NCBI GenBank assembly: GCA_029210125.1
Contig: JARGPR010000004.1
Coordinates: 124,001-188,000, forward strand
Origin: Pseudomonadales bacterium
Lineage (GTDB): Bacteria; Pseudomonadota; Gammaproteobacteria; Pseudomonadales; JAHRWD01
Length of the DNA stretch: 64,000 nt
Direction of reading: 5' to 3'
Below the pieces are notes generated by a model that ran no database searches, had not been told where the DNA came from, and saw nothing but the letters and a program-made list of their open reading frames with translations. Position numbers and translations under genes: made by a program. Below are positions 53,216 through 63,347 of this stretch, one piece after another. The number at the start of each line of letters is the position of its first letter. Position 1 is the first letter of the stretch.

Positions 53216-54166
53216 GTGAACTCACCTATTAACAGATCCAACACATCCAGCATATTGCGCACATACTTCATGGCAACTCGTCCCCAGTTCCTGCTGACCA
53301 TGGTTCTGCCAATTTTGCTTGGCAGTGCAATTGCCTGGCACCAACGCGGAATTTTTGACCCTGTTTTGTTTGCAATCACACTGCTGGCCGGTATCTGCGT
53401 TTCCTCTGGGGTTAACGTGCTCAACGACTATTTTGATTATAAAAGCGGTGCTGACAATCATAACCCGGAGCCCTTGACGCCATTCGCTGGTGGTAGCCGA
53501 ATGATTCAGCAGCAACAGTTGAGCCCTCAATCTATTTTTAATTTAGGCGCGGGATTACTGATTGTGGCTGCGCTACTGGGCTGTTATCTGGTAACGCAGA
53601 CCGGCTGGCCATTGCTAGTTATTGGCGTGTTGGGCATAACACTTGGGATATTTTATTCATCGCCACCGGTGGCATTAAATTACCGTGGTCTGGGGGAGGT
53701 CGGTATTGGTATTGGTTTTGGTTGGTTAACGGTGACCGGCGCCTATTTTGTACAGGTCGGGTTTGTGCAGGCTGGGCTGCTATTTTCATGGCCTTTGTTT
53801 ATTGCGGGCTTACTCACCGCGTTGCTGACCACGGCAGTGGTACTGGTTAATGAGTTTCCCGATGCATTTTATGATCAGAAAGCGGGCAAAAACACGCTGG
53901 TGGTGAGGATGGGTTTAAAGGGCGCGCGGAGACTGTTCTTTGCTGTGCTTGGCGCGGTGTTTGTGATTGTTTGGCTGAGCATTCAGGAAAATGGCTTAAC
54001 CAGCCAGCATGGGTGGGCATTGCTGCCGATTCCGCTGCTGTTTGTGATCATAAAATCATTCCCGAATCGTGAGTTGAACAATGAGGAGATGGTCGCGGTG
54101 GTTAAACCAACCATTGTCCTGCATTTGTCGGTAATGCTGTTGCTGACGCTGGGGTTTGTTCTTTAG
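53216..54166 (+). CDS. UbiA-family prenyltransferase
   Basis: A 316-residue integral membrane protein with about eight helices. Two Asp-rich motifs mark the family: NDYFDYKSGAD (NDxxDxxxD) near 71-81 and DAFYDQKAGK (DxxxD) near 216-225. Sequence resembles MenA-type 1,4-dihydroxy-2-naphthoate octaprenyltransferase, but heme or other quinone roles are possible, as no other men genes are present here. The start is GTG with AGGAG 5 bases upstream. Confidence 0.82.
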   Translation: MNSPINRSNTSSILRTYFMATRPQFLLTMVLPILLGSAIAWHQRGIFDPVLFAITLLAGICVSSGVNVLNDYFDYKSGADNHNPEPLTPFAGGSRMIQQQQLSPQSIFNLGAGLLIVAALLGCYLVTQTGWPLLVIGVLGITLGIFYSSPPVALNYRGLGEVGIGIGFGWLTVTGAYFVQVGFVQAGLLFSWPLFIAGLLTALLTTAVVLVNEFPDAFYDQKAGKNTLVVRMGLKGARRLFFAVLGAVFVIVWLSIQENGLTSQHGWALLPIPLLFVIIKSFPNRELNNEEMVAVVKPTIVLHLSVMLLLTLGFVL

Positions 54167-54321
54167 CTGAAGTTTAAATAGGTTTTGCCAGGTTTGAGCT
54201 GTATAGCAGTGGCCTATTCAAAATAGGCTTAGCGCTGTTGGGGGTCGTTCCATTACAATGCCCGCAAATTAATCATATGTATGTTAGCTACCGCATCGAT
54301 CGGGTAGATCAGGAGATTCCA

Positions 54322-54996
54322 TTGGACTACAAAATAGCACCATCAATACTTGCCGCAGACCTGGCTCGACTGGGGGATGACGTAGAGGCAGTTTTAGCCG
54401 CCGACACCGATATTGTCCATTTTGATGTGATGGATAACCATTATGTACCCAACCTGACCTTTGGCCCATCGGTCTGTAAAGCGCTGGTGAACTATGGAAT
54501 CAAAGCACCGATTGATGTGCATTTGATGGTGAGCCCGGTGGATCGAATTATCGGTGATTTTGCCGAGGCCGGCGCCACCTATATTACCTTCCATCCGGAA
54601 GCGACTGAGCACCTTGACCGTAGCATCCAGCTGATTCGTGATGCGGGCTGTAAGCCTGGACTGGTTTTTAATCCAGCCACTCCGCTGCACTACCTTGATT
54701 ACGAGATGGATAAGCTTGATATGATTCTGCTGATGTCGGTGAACCCCGGCTTTGGTGGTCAGTCATTTATACCTTCAACCCTGCAAAAGTTGAGGGAAAC
54801 CCGTCAGCGTATTGATGCCAGTGGTTTTGATATTCGGTTGGAGGTCGATGGCGGCGTTGGGGTAAAAAATATCCGTGAAATAGCAGAAGCCGGCGCAGAT
54901 ACTTTTGTGGCGGGTTCTGCCATTTTTGGTAGTGATGATTATGCAAAAACCGTTAAAGCGATGCGTGAAGAGCTGGCTTTAGTTGGTTCGGTTTAG
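54322..54996 (+). CDS. rpe: Ribulose-phosphate 3-epimerase
   Basis: Rpe interconverts ribulose 5-phosphate and xylulose 5-phosphate. The 224-residue TIM barrel has [61 protein letters not shown] and [11 protein letters not shown] longer frame begins at 54238, but TTG 54322 has AGGAG at a 6-base spacing and gives a start equal to E. coli (225 residues). gph overlaps or follows directly. Confidence 0.94.
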   Translation: MDYKIAPSILAADLARLGDDVEAVLAADTDIVHFDVMDNHYVPNLTFGPSVCKALVNYGIKAPIDVHLMVSPVDRIIGDFAEAGATYITFHPEATEHLDRSIQLIRDAGCKPGLVFNPATPLHYLDYEMDKLDMILLMSVNPGFGGQSFIPSTLQKLRETRQRIDASGFDIRLEVDGGVGVKNIREIAEAGADTFVAGSAIFGSDDYAKTVKAMREELALVGSV

Positions 54997-55004
54997 TGGT
55001 GAAT

Positions 55005-55730
55005 ATGTCGTTAATTGAGATGATGTTAGGGCTAACTAACGGAAACATGCCTGAACTGGTGATGTTTGATCTGGATGGCACCCTGATAGATAGTGTGCCG
55101 GATATTGCCGTAGCCATCGACCGGATGCTAGAAAGCACTGGTCGCAAAGCGGCGGGTGAGGAACGGGTTCGGAACTGGGTGGGTAATGGTTCCGCAGCGC
55201 TCGTGGCACGGGCATTGTTGAACCGTTTGGTCCCTTCGGAGGAGATTCCTCAGGCCATAGAGAATCTGCAGGCCGATCCAACAGGATTATGGGATAAGGG
55301 CGTTGCGGGTTTTCAACATCATTATTCCAATAACTGTGCTGAATACACCCGAATCTACCCCGGGGTCATTGAATTTTTGGATCATTTGGCTGTTCGGCAA
55401 GTGCCTATGGCGATTTTAACCAATAAACCCACCCTGTTTACCGGCCCGATTCTGGAAGCACTGAAGCTGGATCACTATTTCCAGCAAGTGGTTTGTGGCG
55501 ATACCTGTGAGCGCAAAAAGCCAGCACCGGATCAGCTCAACTATCTATTGGAAAAATTTGCTACCAAGCCGCGGCAGGCGCTGATGGTGGGTGATTCCAT
55601 CAATGATGTACTCGCGGCCCGCCATGCCAATGTACCGGTTGTTGCCGTAAGTTACGGTTACAACTACGACGGCCCAATCGCCAACTCCAAACCTGATCTG
55701 GTGATAGATTCGTTGGCTGAATTGATCTGA
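55005..55730 (+). CDS. gph: Phosphoglycolate phosphatase
   Basis: HAD-superfamily enzyme removing phosphate from 2-phosphoglycolate, a product of DNA repair. Motif I FDLDGTLIDS (about 22-31), motif II around ILTNKP, and motif III/IV MVGDSINDVLAARHA are visible. GTG 54996 overlaps the rpe stop by one base and ATG 55005 is a good in-frame choice; ATG 55047 is also possible. The order rpe-gph-trpE is as in Pseudomonas. Confidence 0.92.
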   Translation: MSLIEMMLGLTNGNMPELVMFDLDGTLIDSVPDIAVAIDRMLESTGRKAAGEERVRNWVGNGSAALVARALLNRLVPSEEIPQAIENLQADPTGLWDKGVAGFQHHYSNNCAEYTRIYPGVIEFLDHLAVRQVPMAILTNKPTLFTGPILEALKLDHYFQQVVCGDTCERKKPAPDQLNYLLEKFATKPRQALMVGDSINDVLAARHANVPVVAVSYGYNYDGPIANSKPDLVIDSLAELI

Positions 55731-55760
55731 AAACCTGTATATAGCCTTCACGAGGCCGCT

Positions 55761-57248
55761 ATGAACCCGCAACAATTTGAACAGTTTGCCAGCCAGCATT
55801 ACAACCGCATTCCGGTTTACCGCGAGTTGTTGGCGGATTTTGAAACCCCCCTGAGCACCTATTTGAAGCTGGCCAGGGATGACGCCCACAGCTACATACT
55901 GGAATCGGTTCAGGGTGGTGACAAGTGGGGCCGTTACTCCTTTATCGGACTGTCCTGCAAAACACGGTTGCAGGTGAACGCCAACCAGGTTGAGGTAATC
56001 ACGGACGGAGAGCTGGTTGAATCCGGTGAATATTCAGATCCACTGGCATTTATCGATCAATTTGCGGCGCGCTATCGTGCACCGGAACTACCCGAATTAC
56101 CGCTGTTTGTCGGCGGGTTAGTAGGTTACTTTGGTTACGACACGGTTCGATTTGTAGAATCACGGCTTGGGCCAAATACCAAACCAGATCCAATTGGAAA
56201 CCCCGACATTCTGTTGATGTTATCGGAAGAGTTGGTGGTTTTTGACAACATCAGTGGCAGGCTATTTCTGATTGTTCATGCGGACCCTGCTGAGCCAGAG
56301 GCCTACCAACAGGCAGTAGCCCGTCTTGATCAGCTTGAAGCACAGTTCAATGAGCCGCTAAGCAATCCACCAACACGATTGTGTACCGACGTAAACGTAC
56401 CGCTGAAATCCGAATTTGAATCCAGCTTTACCCAGCAGGGTTATGAAGATGCGGTAGATACCATCAAAGAATATATCGTCGCTGGAGACGTGATGCAGGT
56501 GGTGCCGTCGCAACGGATGACCGTGCAGTTTGAGCACGAGCCGATCGACCTCTATCGCGCACTGCGTTTTATGAACCCATCCCCCTATATGTTCTATCTA
56601 AACCTGGGTGATTTTCACGTGGTCGGCGCATCCCCCGAAGTGTTGGTACGAATGGAAGAGGGTGAAATCACCGTTCGGCCTATTGCGGGAACTCGCCCCC
56701 GGGGTGCAACCCCAGAGCAGGATTTAGCCTACGAAAAAGAGCTGCTTGAAGATCCAAAAGAGCTGGCCGAACACCTGATGCTGATCGACCTGGGTCGCAA
56801 CGATGTGGGTCGGGTTAGCCAAACCGGCAGCGTAGAGTTGACCGATAAAATGGTGATCGAACGCTACTCCCACGTTATGCATATTGTTTCTAACGTCAGC
56901 GGGAAAATGAAACCCGGCGCAACCGCAATGGATGCGCTACGGGCAACTTTTCCCGCCGGTACACTTTCCGGGGCACCAAAGATTCGTGCACTTGAAATTA
57001 TCAACGAGCTGGAGCCGGTGAAACGTGGTGTTTATTCCGGTGCTGTGGGTTATATCGGTTGGAACGGCAATATGGATACCGCCATCGCAATTCGTACTGC
57101 TGTCATAAAAGATCAGCAGTTACATGTGCAGGCCGGTGGTGGCATAGTTGCGGACTCAGTGCCGCTAACCGAGTGGGAAGAAACCCTCAACAAACGCCGC
57201 GCGATGTTCCGGGCCGTAGCGATGGTTGAGCAGAGTGAAACGAACTGA
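55761..57248 (+). CDS. trpE: Anthranilate synthase component I
   Basis: TrpE makes anthranilate from chorismate with glutamine-derived ammonia from TrpG. The 495-residue protein has the chorismate-binding core: [54 protein letters not shown] and [20 protein letters not shown]. No trpG follows here, and the next gene is on the other strand, so the amidotransferase lies elsewhere, as in Pseudomonas. Confidence 0.96.
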   Translation: MNPQQFEQFASQHYNRIPVYRELLADFETPLSTYLKLARDDAHSYILESVQGGDKWGRYSFIGLSCKTRLQVNANQVEVITDGELVESGEYSDPLAFIDQFAARYRAPELPELPLFVGGLVGYFGYDTVRFVESRLGPNTKPDPIGNPDILLMLSEELVVFDNISGRLFLIVHADPAEPEAYQQAVARLDQLEAQFNEPLSNPPTRLCTDVNVPLKSEFESSFTQQGYEDAVDTIKEYIVAGDVMQVVPSQRMTVQFEHEPIDLYRALRFMNPSPYMFYLNLGDFHVVGASPEVLVRMEEGEITVRPIAGTRPRGATPEQDLAYEKELLEDPKELAEHLMLIDLGRNDVGRVSQTGSVELTDKMVIERYSHVMHIVSNVSGKMKPGATAMDALRATFPAGTLSGAPKIRALEIINELEPVKRGVYSGAVGYIGWNGNMDTAIAIRTAVIKDQQLHVQAGGGIVADSVPLTEWEETLNKRRAMFRAVAMVEQSETN

Positions 57249-57277
57249 CCAAAACGAAAAATATTCGTGAAGCTACC

Positions 57278-57826
57278 TTACGGATTACTTTTGTTTCGTA
57301 AGGAATTATAAGCAGTAACATCCGCGATAAACCGTTCTAGAATAACCCGATCTTCCAGTTCAGTTTCGTCAACTATGGGTAACTGCGGATACCTTTCTAC
57401 AAGTGCAGAAATAAATAAACCTGATCCCGTTTCCGAGATTAAACCCGTTGATGCTGTATACAAAGGTGTCGTTCCTCGCCCACAGCTTGGTGAACGGCTT
57501 TTAGTAATGTAGCTATTCAATTCGGCTGCTTGATCAAGTTTTGTTAGAAAACCATCCGCTAATTTTCCACTTAAATCAACGCCGGCTTTGCCCGAATAAT
57601 CCTCAATATTTTCTGCGTATTCAAGTTGAGGTGTTGATAGATTGACCACCAGATTCATCGGTGCCCTGGGCGTACCAAAACCAGCAGCAACCTCTGGACA
57701 AAATGGTATGTATTGGAAATGAGTTTGTAGGGTATCTGTGCAGATACTGGAGTGGCAATGCCCACCGTCATAGCGAACCGATTGACCAAGTAGGCAGCTA
57801 CTGATCCCCACTTTTGGCTTCTGCAT
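57278..57826 (-). CDS. DUF523 family protein (TudS-like)
   Basis: A 182-residue protein with the family start VGISSCLLGQSVRYDGGH, FCPEVAAGFGTPRAPMNLV, and SRSPSCGRGTTPLY. The conserved Cys residues are those of DUF523/TudS proteins, some of which are [4Fe-4S] enzymes that remove sulfur from thiouracil. The exact role is unknown. Its stop codon lies within a short inverted repeat at 57276-57303. Confidence 0.87.
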   Translation of the reverse strand: MQKPKVGISSCLLGQSVRYDGGHCHSSICTDTLQTHFQYIPFCPEVAAGFGTPRAPMNLVVNLSTPQLEYAENIEDYSGKAGVDLSGKLADGFLTKLDQAAELNSYITKSRSPSCGRGTTPLYTASTGLISETGSGLFISALVERYPQLPIVDETELEDRVILERFIADVTAYNSLRNKSNP

Positions 57827-57857
57827 ATTGTTCTACTAGCCCTATTTTTTTAATCTG

Positions 57858-58499
57858 CTATGGGCTCTGATTGACCTGGTTTCTGCGCATGAACCAGACG
57901 TTTGGTCCGCCATTGGATAATGTAGCTTCGCCTACAATGTTAAATCCATATCGTTCGTATAGTGGGTTATTACGTGGATTGGTTGATTCCAAATAGGCTG
58001 GCATACCCTGTTCATCGCAGGCAGCTAACCCTGCTTTTAATAGCGCAGACCCAATACCTTTTCCCTGGCAATCCTGAGTTGCACCAATTGCATGCAAATA
58101 AAAATGTGGTTCCTGGGGGTGATTGTCTGCAAATACTTTTTCTAGTTCCGACGCACGTTTTAAGCCGCCAATACCGCTCGCAGCGACGAGGGAAAAAAGA
58201 GTGCTGAATAATCGCCAATGAAACGGAGATTTAGGTGATATACCCGCCGGCAACCAAAGCGCCGCTCCGGTACCATTCCTGTTGATATAAACGTGGTTAT
58301 GCTTTTTATAAAGCGCTTCTGCGCCAGCGCGAAAAAGCCCGGAATAAATCGATGCCTTTGGCGTTATCCAATTTAATACCGGGTCTCGTGAAAATGCATC
58401 GCCTAAAATATCGCAAACTTGTTTGATATCACTTTCATGGGCCTTAACAACCTGATGTGCTGCAGGTATGTCAGCAGCACTGATAGCAGTATTCGTCAT
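57858..58499 (-). CDS. GNAT-family N-acetyltransferase
   Basis: A 213-residue acetyltransferase. The acetyl-CoA motif is CQGKGIGSALLKAGLAACDEQG (Q/RxxGxG/A) near 142-163, with the following beta strand (PAYLESTNPRNNPLYERYGF). The substrate is unknown. It starts ATG 58499 and lies on the minus strand, directly upstream of the DUF523 gene. Confidence 0.86.
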   Translation of the reverse strand: MTNTAISAADIPAAHQVVKAHESDIKQVCDILGDAFSRDPVLNWITPKASIYSGLFRAGAEALYKKHNHVYINRNGTGAALWLPAGISPKSPFHWRLFSTLFSLVAASGIGGLKRASELEKVFADNHPQEPHFYLHAIGATQDCQGKGIGSALLKAGLAACDEQGMPAYLESTNPRNNPLYERYGFNIVGEATLSNGGPNVWFMRRNQVNQSP

Positions 58500-58652
58500 G
58501 ACTGGATCTCAATTCCATCGATTATGTTTGCTAAACTAAGCTGCTCGACCTTTTGATTGATCGCACTATTCATTTGCGAGCAGCAAAGACGTCACGATAC
58601 ATCATCCAACGGTAGTATAAATCGGTTGCCTCGTGATCAAGGTTAAAGGCAT

Positions 58653-59036
58653 TTACCCATTTTTACTGTGGCAGACCGCTTGAAGTTTATTGCCTTCAGG
58701 GTCGCGTACATATGCACCGTAGTAATTTTGGTGGTACTGAGGTCGTAGACCTGGTGCTCCTTCGTCTGTTCCTCCTAGCTTAAGTGCGGCAGCATAAAAT
58801 GCATCCACTTGATCTCTTGAGTCTGCCAGATAGGCTATGTGTCCACCATTGCCGGGAATAGGCGACTCACCATTAAAAGGTTTCAGAATAAATGTTTTTG
58901 GCCCAGTTGGTTCGCCATAGGCGACGGCACCATCAACATTGAATAGGGTATCAATCCCAAGTGTGCTTAAGACTTCATCGTAAAACTTTGATGCTTCGTT
59001 CGGGTTTCTTGATCCAATCGTAACGTGGCTAAACAT
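58653..59036 (-). CDS. Glyoxalase/VOC-superfamily protein
   Basis: A 127-residue single-module VOC protein with two beta-alpha-beta-beta-beta units. It starts MFSHVTIGSRNPNEASKFYDEVL and ends with the metal-ligand segment YVRDPEGNKLQAVCH. Members may be lyases, dioxygenases or antibiotic-binding proteins; this one cannot be assigned further. Confidence 0.86.
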   Translation of the reverse strand: MFSHVTIGSRNPNEASKFYDEVLSTLGIDTLFNVDGAVAYGEPTGPKTFILKPFNGESPIPGNGGHIAYLADSRDQVDAFYAAALKLGGTDEGAPGLRPQYHQNYYGAYVRDPEGNKLQAVCHSKNG

Positions 59037-59450
59037 AGCGCTTCCCTTTTTATTATATGTTTTCCTACTGCTTTAGGTTTGTAAGCTAAGCAGGCTGGTT
59101 TTTTGATCTACCCTGACCAATTTTTTAGATAAATTTATCTGAAATTTATGGCCGGAGATGTGGCCGATGTATTGAAACCGCTTATCTTTTGAGATTCCTA
59201 AATCCATTTAATGTTTGGCTAAGGGGCAATTGAATAGAAACATATTTAATCTAGGATCACGAGAAATTTATTCCAGTGACTAGTTGAAGTGCTGTTTCAG
59301 AATTGATTCCGGTCAGTTGATCGATCAGTGTGGCTAACGTGGTTTTGATGCCATTTGTATTTTTGATCCCAGGTGCAGAGAGTATGCCAATAGTTCTAGC
59401 GGTATTGGTCATGTCTGAACCTCGATCTGAATTTCAACCTGAAATTCAAT
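59037..59450. other. Intergenic region (414 bp) between VOC and hemH genes
   Basis: No convincing gene. A 51-codon minus-strand ORF (59257-59412, starting MTNTA) may be a decayed or short product; its first residues and upstream bases resemble the GNAT gene start. The palindrome GAATTTCA-ACC-TGAAATTC (59429-59447) lies just beyond the hemH stop and has no T run. Confidence 0.5.
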
Positions 59451-60497
59451 TTAAACGGTTTTGTTTTTGGTTAGTATCGGCTCGATTACTTTATACAGCG
59501 CATCAATATGTTCAGGGCTATCGTTTAACGAGGGAATATAGTGGTACTGCTCACCGCCTGCTTCGATAAAAAGATCACGGTTTTGAATCTCGATCTCCTC
59601 AAGGGTTTCCAGACAATCAGCGGAAAAACCGGGGCAGATAATTGCTATGTTTTTAATTCCTTCGCTTGCCAATTTTTCGAGTGTATTGTCAGTGTAGGGT
59701 TGTAACCAGGGTTCGCGGCCAAGCCGGGATTGAAATGTAGTGAGCAATAAGTTCTGGGTATCAATATTTCGGCTAGCCAAAATACCTTCTACCCGGCGTG
59801 CGGTTTCCAGGCAGTTGTAGTAGTAGGGGTCGCCGTTATCACGCTGTTTTTCTGGCGTGCCGTGGAATGAAAACAACAGCCGTTCGGGAGTACCCACTTC
59901 TTTAATATGCCGCTCAATCGAATCTGCAATGGCTTGCAAATATTGTTCGCAAAGATGATAGCCGTGCATAAAATGCAAGCTCGGCACCCAGCGATAACGT
60001 TTAAGCACTCGGGTGACTTCATCAAAGGTGGAGCCGCCGGTGGAGCCGGAATATTGTGGGTAGAGTGGTAGTACAATAATTTCCCGGACATTCTGGCTGA
60101 TTAATTCTTCAATCCCCTTTTCGATGGAGGGGTTACCGTAACGCATACCCAGCACTACGGGGATTTCTGTTTCGGGTATTCTCTGTTTGACTGCGACTTG
60201 TAACGCCTGAGTCTGTTGTTGACTAATGGTCAGAAGTGGTGAGCCCTGATCAGTCCAGATTTGTGCGTACAATTTTGCAGAGCTGGCGGGTCTCCAACTG
60301 AGGATGGCGATACGCAGGATGAACCACCACAATAGTCGTGGCACCTCCACTACCCGTGGGTCACTTAGAAACTCCTTCAGGTATCGGCGTGTTGCCTTTG
60401 TGGTAGGTGCATCGGGTGTACCCAGATTAACTAGCAATACGCCAGTACCTGTGGGTTTTTTATTGTTTGGGTGGTCGGTTTGGCCCAAATATTTCAT
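59451..60497 (-). CDS. hemH: Ferrochelatase
   Basis: HemH inserts Fe2+ into protoporphyrin IX, the last step of heme synthesis. The 348-residue protein shows VLLVNLGTPDAPT, GMRYGNPSI, PLYPQYSGSTGGS, the catalytic-type His in LFSFHGTPEKQ, TFQSRLGREPWLQPYTD and ICPGFSADCLETLEEI. The longer-chain Pseudomonas-like form matches. Located alone on the minus strand. Confidence 0.96.
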   Translation of the reverse strand: MKYLGQTDHPNNKKPTGTGVLLVNLGTPDAPTTKATRRYLKEFLSDPRVVEVPRLLWWFILRIAILSWRPASSAKLYAQIWTDQGSPLLTISQQQTQALQVAVKQRIPETEIPVVLGMRYGNPSIEKGIEELISQNVREIIVLPLYPQYSGSTGGSTFDEVTRVLKRYRWVPSLHFMHGYHLCEQYLQAIADSIERHIKEVGTPERLLFSFHGTPEKQRDNGDPYYYNCLETARRVEGILASRNIDTQNLLLTTFQSRLGREPWLQPYTDNTLEKLASEGIKNIAIICPGFSADCLETLEEIEIQNRDLFIEAGGEQYHYIPSLNDSPEHIDALYKVIEPILTKNKTV

Positions 60498-60665
60498 ACG
60501 GTGTCCTGATTTAAGAATAAGTGTATGGCACGAGATTTACGATACTACAACAGACGCGCAATAAAAGGCTGAGCATTGAGGTTATGTGCAGGGGCGCGCT
60601 GTATTTTACTCAGAGATCAAAGATATAAACAGCTTTACGGGGTTTATGCTCAGGCACCATTTTGG

Positions 60666-61067
60666 TCAAGCGCTTGTTTCGAACTCAGAGAATCCCGGTA
60701 GGTGTTGGTTGGGTGTATACCAGGATGCTTTTTGCGATAGCCAAATGTGATTCTTCTCGTTCGCGTCGGGGTGATCATCCATTGACCCCAGGCGCAGGAT
60801 GATATGTGTTGTACCTTCTCTTTTGGCGTAAATTTGGGTGCCGCATCCAGAGCAAAAATATCGGAATTTTCCAGGGGAAGACTCAAATGAATTTAGCAGA
60901 TCAGACTCTAGTTGAAAATCAGCATCATTGACCGCCGCAACACTGGAAAAGGCAGAACCGTGCGCTTTACGACAGGTTGTGCAATGACAGTGCACGATAT
61001 CGCCGATTTTCCCTGTAATCTGGTATTTCGTTTTTCCGCAAAGGCAGCTACCTTGTTTCATATTCAC
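60666..61067 (-). CDS. GFA-family protein (glutathione-dependent formaldehyde-activating-like)
   Basis: A 133-residue zinc-binding protein of the GFA/CENP-V fold. Ligand motifs are CLCGKTKYQI, CHCTTCRKAHGSAF and CSGCGTQIYAK. The family includes S-hydroxymethylglutathione synthase, though many members have other unknown roles. It lies between hemH and the Wzz-like gene, which is transcribed in the other direction. Confidence 0.85.
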   Translation of the reverse strand: MNMKQGSCLCGKTKYQITGKIGDIVHCHCTTCRKAHGSAFSSVAAVNDADFQLESDLLNSFESSPGKFRYFCSGCGTQIYAKREGTTHIILRLGSMDDHPDANEKNHIWLSQKASWYTPNQHLPGFSEFETSA

Positions 61068-61343
61068 CTCGGTTATTCATCTTAGATTTATGGCTTGATT
61101 AAGTGTGCAGTAGTTCAGTTATGAAATGGTAGTGAGTAAAAAGGGATTAGATTGTAAAATATTCTGCAGGTTTAAACAGGGTGTTTGGCCATGGCCGTTA
61201 CTCACGCAAATCAAGAATAAAATTAAGCGCGTTAGCAGGACGGTTAGCGACCGCGGACGTAATATTGGTAGACTTCCCTGTGTAGCGATTTTATTCTTCC
61301 GGGCTGTAAGCCAAGCTACCAATAACGAAATTACGGGGTTGTT

Positions 61344-63347
61344 ATGCCTGTCGATGTGACAAGAATTGGATCTGCTGGCGATTACTCAAGCCCGTTTACT
61401 ATGAGTCAGCCGCCCTTGGAGAAAACCCCATGGCATCGCTCCTATAGATCGCAAATCTTTGCAGCTACTTTTTTGTTAGTCATGGTGGTGGGTTCGATAC
61501 TGAACTTTGCTCGACCAGCTATTTACCGCAGTGAAGCCGTGGTCTTGACCACTGTGCAAACCGAACTCGATACTGCACCACGCGATGTTGATCTTGAGTA
61601 TGTGGTGATCCAACAGAAACTATTGACTGGTTTAAAATTGCTGGACGAGACCCTCAAACGTGCGGCGGAAACTGGTGTCGATTATCACGATCTGCCCGCC
61701 GATAGTTTTCAGTTTGAATCAATGCTTGCGGTATCTTTGGTTCCGGAAACCAACCTGGTTGAGCTGTCCATCGAGGGGCCTCATGCTCAGGCCTTGCCGG
61801 TCTTGATTAATGGTCTGATCACAACCTATTCGGAGCTGCGGAATGAGGCGATCGCGCTTTCGGTAACAAATACCAATGAATCATTGACCGAGCAAAAATT
61901 ATTACTTGAGCAAAAAATTCTCAAAAAGCGTGACGATATTGATGACTACCGTGCCGAGCACAATATTCTCTCGTTAGCCAGAGATGAAAATCAGGTTTAC
62001 GCACGACTGGGTGGCCTGACGGAATCGCTCAATAAAGCCAGCGAAGAGGTGGTGACTGCCAAGGCGCGAAGGAATGCAATCCACGCTGCATTGGCGAGGG
62101 GCGAGCCAGTAGTGCCAGCAGGTGAAGAACAATCACTTACAGTACTGGAAGTTACACAGCAGCGTTTGCAAGGCGAGCTGGCTGAACTGGATAGCCGATA
62201 TACCCGCGAATACATGGCTCGTCGCCCGTCAATGCAAGCGGTGATACAGCAGTTGGCTGACGTAGAAAAACAGATCAAACAAAAAATCAGCGTCGGTAAA
62301 AAACGAGTACTTTCGCAGATAGAGCGGGAATATGAAGCGGCGGTTATAGCGCAGCAAAGCATTCAGCAGCAACTGGATGAGCACAAACAAAAAGCTATCG
62401 AGTTTTCTGCACGATTTGCAGAGCATGAGGCGATGAAAGAGGAGCTACTGCAATTGGAGGCCAGCAGCCGGGAACTGCTGCAGCGATTGACCAGTATTGA
62501 TATAAAACAGCAACAACGATATCCGCAAATAGAAGTGATTGAGTCAGGCTATCTTCCCACTCGCTCAGTCCGACCCGACTATTGGCGTGACACAGGATTG
62601 CTGTTTTTAGTGGCTTTCTTTCTGGGCCTCGCGGCGATCTGGTTCTATGAATTTGTTAGACGGTCAGGGAAGGATGATGAACCCCCCGCTCCTGTGCAGC
62701 CCAATATCTTTGCGATGACAGAGGCCAGGTTGCCTTCCTATCCCGCTGACCTGCTGGAGCAGGGACACAGGCCGGTATCCACCTTGCCCGAGCCGGACTC
62801 GAAGCCTGAACCCGAAGAGATAGTCGAGCTGGATCTGTACAAGATGGATCGATTATTGGAGGCTGCAGATCTGGAAACGCAGCAAGTGATTGCGCTAGTT
62901 CTGTCGGGCTTTACATTAGCTGAATTAGTCGCACTATCACTGGATGATATTCATGTTGAAAATGACAAGTATTTTATAACCGGAAGCGATAACAGGGTAA
63001 TCCGGCTTTCCGCAGCGGTCGCCAATTTATTGGAGCAAACAGAAGGGGCTCCATTCTGGCTTCAAAAAAATGAACCCTGCAGTACAGAGCAGCTCGAAGC
63101 ACTGCTCCGCTGCGCCGCAGTTGACGCGGGTATCGATAGACCCGTTATCGATAGTGAAACTATTCGCCATAGCTACATCGGTTATCTTGTCCGAGAAGGG
63201 ATCAAACTTTCTGAACTAGCGAAATTGGTGGGTGTATTGTCACCTGTAAAGCGGGCGGAGTATGCTAAGTTTTCACCGCCGGGTGCTGGGTTAGTGGTTG
63301 ATCAAATTAACCCCGTCTACCCAGCGTTACAAAATGGGATTGTCTAA
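61344..63347 (+). CDS. Wzz/GumC-like chain-length protein fused to a degenerate tyrosine-recombinase-like domain
   Basis: A 667-residue protein. Residues 36-57 are a first membrane helix, then a Wzz/GumC-type periplasmic region with long coiled coils (about 185-405) that ends in a second helix (about 416-438). The cytoplasmic C-terminus (about 490-655) has a tyrosine-recombinase-like pattern: LSGFTLAELVALSLDDIHV (usual TGLRISELLALRWSDI), ITGSDNRVIRLSAAV, and SETIRHSYIGYLVREGIKLSELAKLVG. Catalytic positions look lost: the Arg of GLR is absent and Glu replaces the His of HxxR. This suggests a DNA-binding or protein-binding relic fused to a polysaccharide co-polymerase. The start is ATG with GGGG upstream. 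Confidence 0.85.
   Translation: MPVDVTRIGSAGDYSSPFTMSQPPLEKTPWHRSYRSQIFAATFLLVMVVGSILNFARPAIYRSEAVVLTTVQTELDTAPRDVDLEYVVIQQKLLTGLKLLDETLKRAAETGVDYHDLPADSFQFESMLAVSLVPETNLVELSIEGPHAQALPVLINGLITTYSELRNEAIALSVTNTNESLTEQKLLLEQKILKKRDDIDDYRAEHNILSLARDENQVYARLGGLTESLNKASEEVVTAKARRNAIHAALARGEPVVPAGEEQSLTVLEVTQQRLQGELAELDSRYTREYMARRPSMQAVIQQLADVEKQIKQKISVGKKRVLSQIEREYEAAVIAQQSIQQQLDEHKQKAIEFSARFAEHEAMKEELLQLEASSRELLQRLTSIDIKQQQRYPQIEVIESGYLPTRSVRPDYWRDTGLLFLVAFFLGLAAIWFYEFVRRSGKDDEPPAPVQPNIFAMTEARLPSYPADLLEQGHRPVSTLPEPDSKPEPEEIVELDLYKMDRLLEAADLETQQVIALVLSGFTLAELVALSLDDIHVENDKYFITGSDNRVIRLSAAVANLLEQTEGAPFWLQKNEPCSTEQLEALLRCAAVDAGIDRPVIDSETIRHSYIGYLVREGIKLSELAKLVGVLSPVKRAEYAKFSPPGAGLVVDQINPVYPALQNGIV

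Noticed and set aside
57276-57303. CCTTACG/CGTAAGG hairpin at the DUF523 stop
   Set aside because: It includes the coding end and stop codon and lacks a T tract; a weak terminator at most, not clearly supported.
59429-59447. GAATTTCA-ACC-TGAAATTC palindrome after hemH
   Set aside because: AT-rich with a 3-base loop and no T tract; could be chance in AT-rich DNA.
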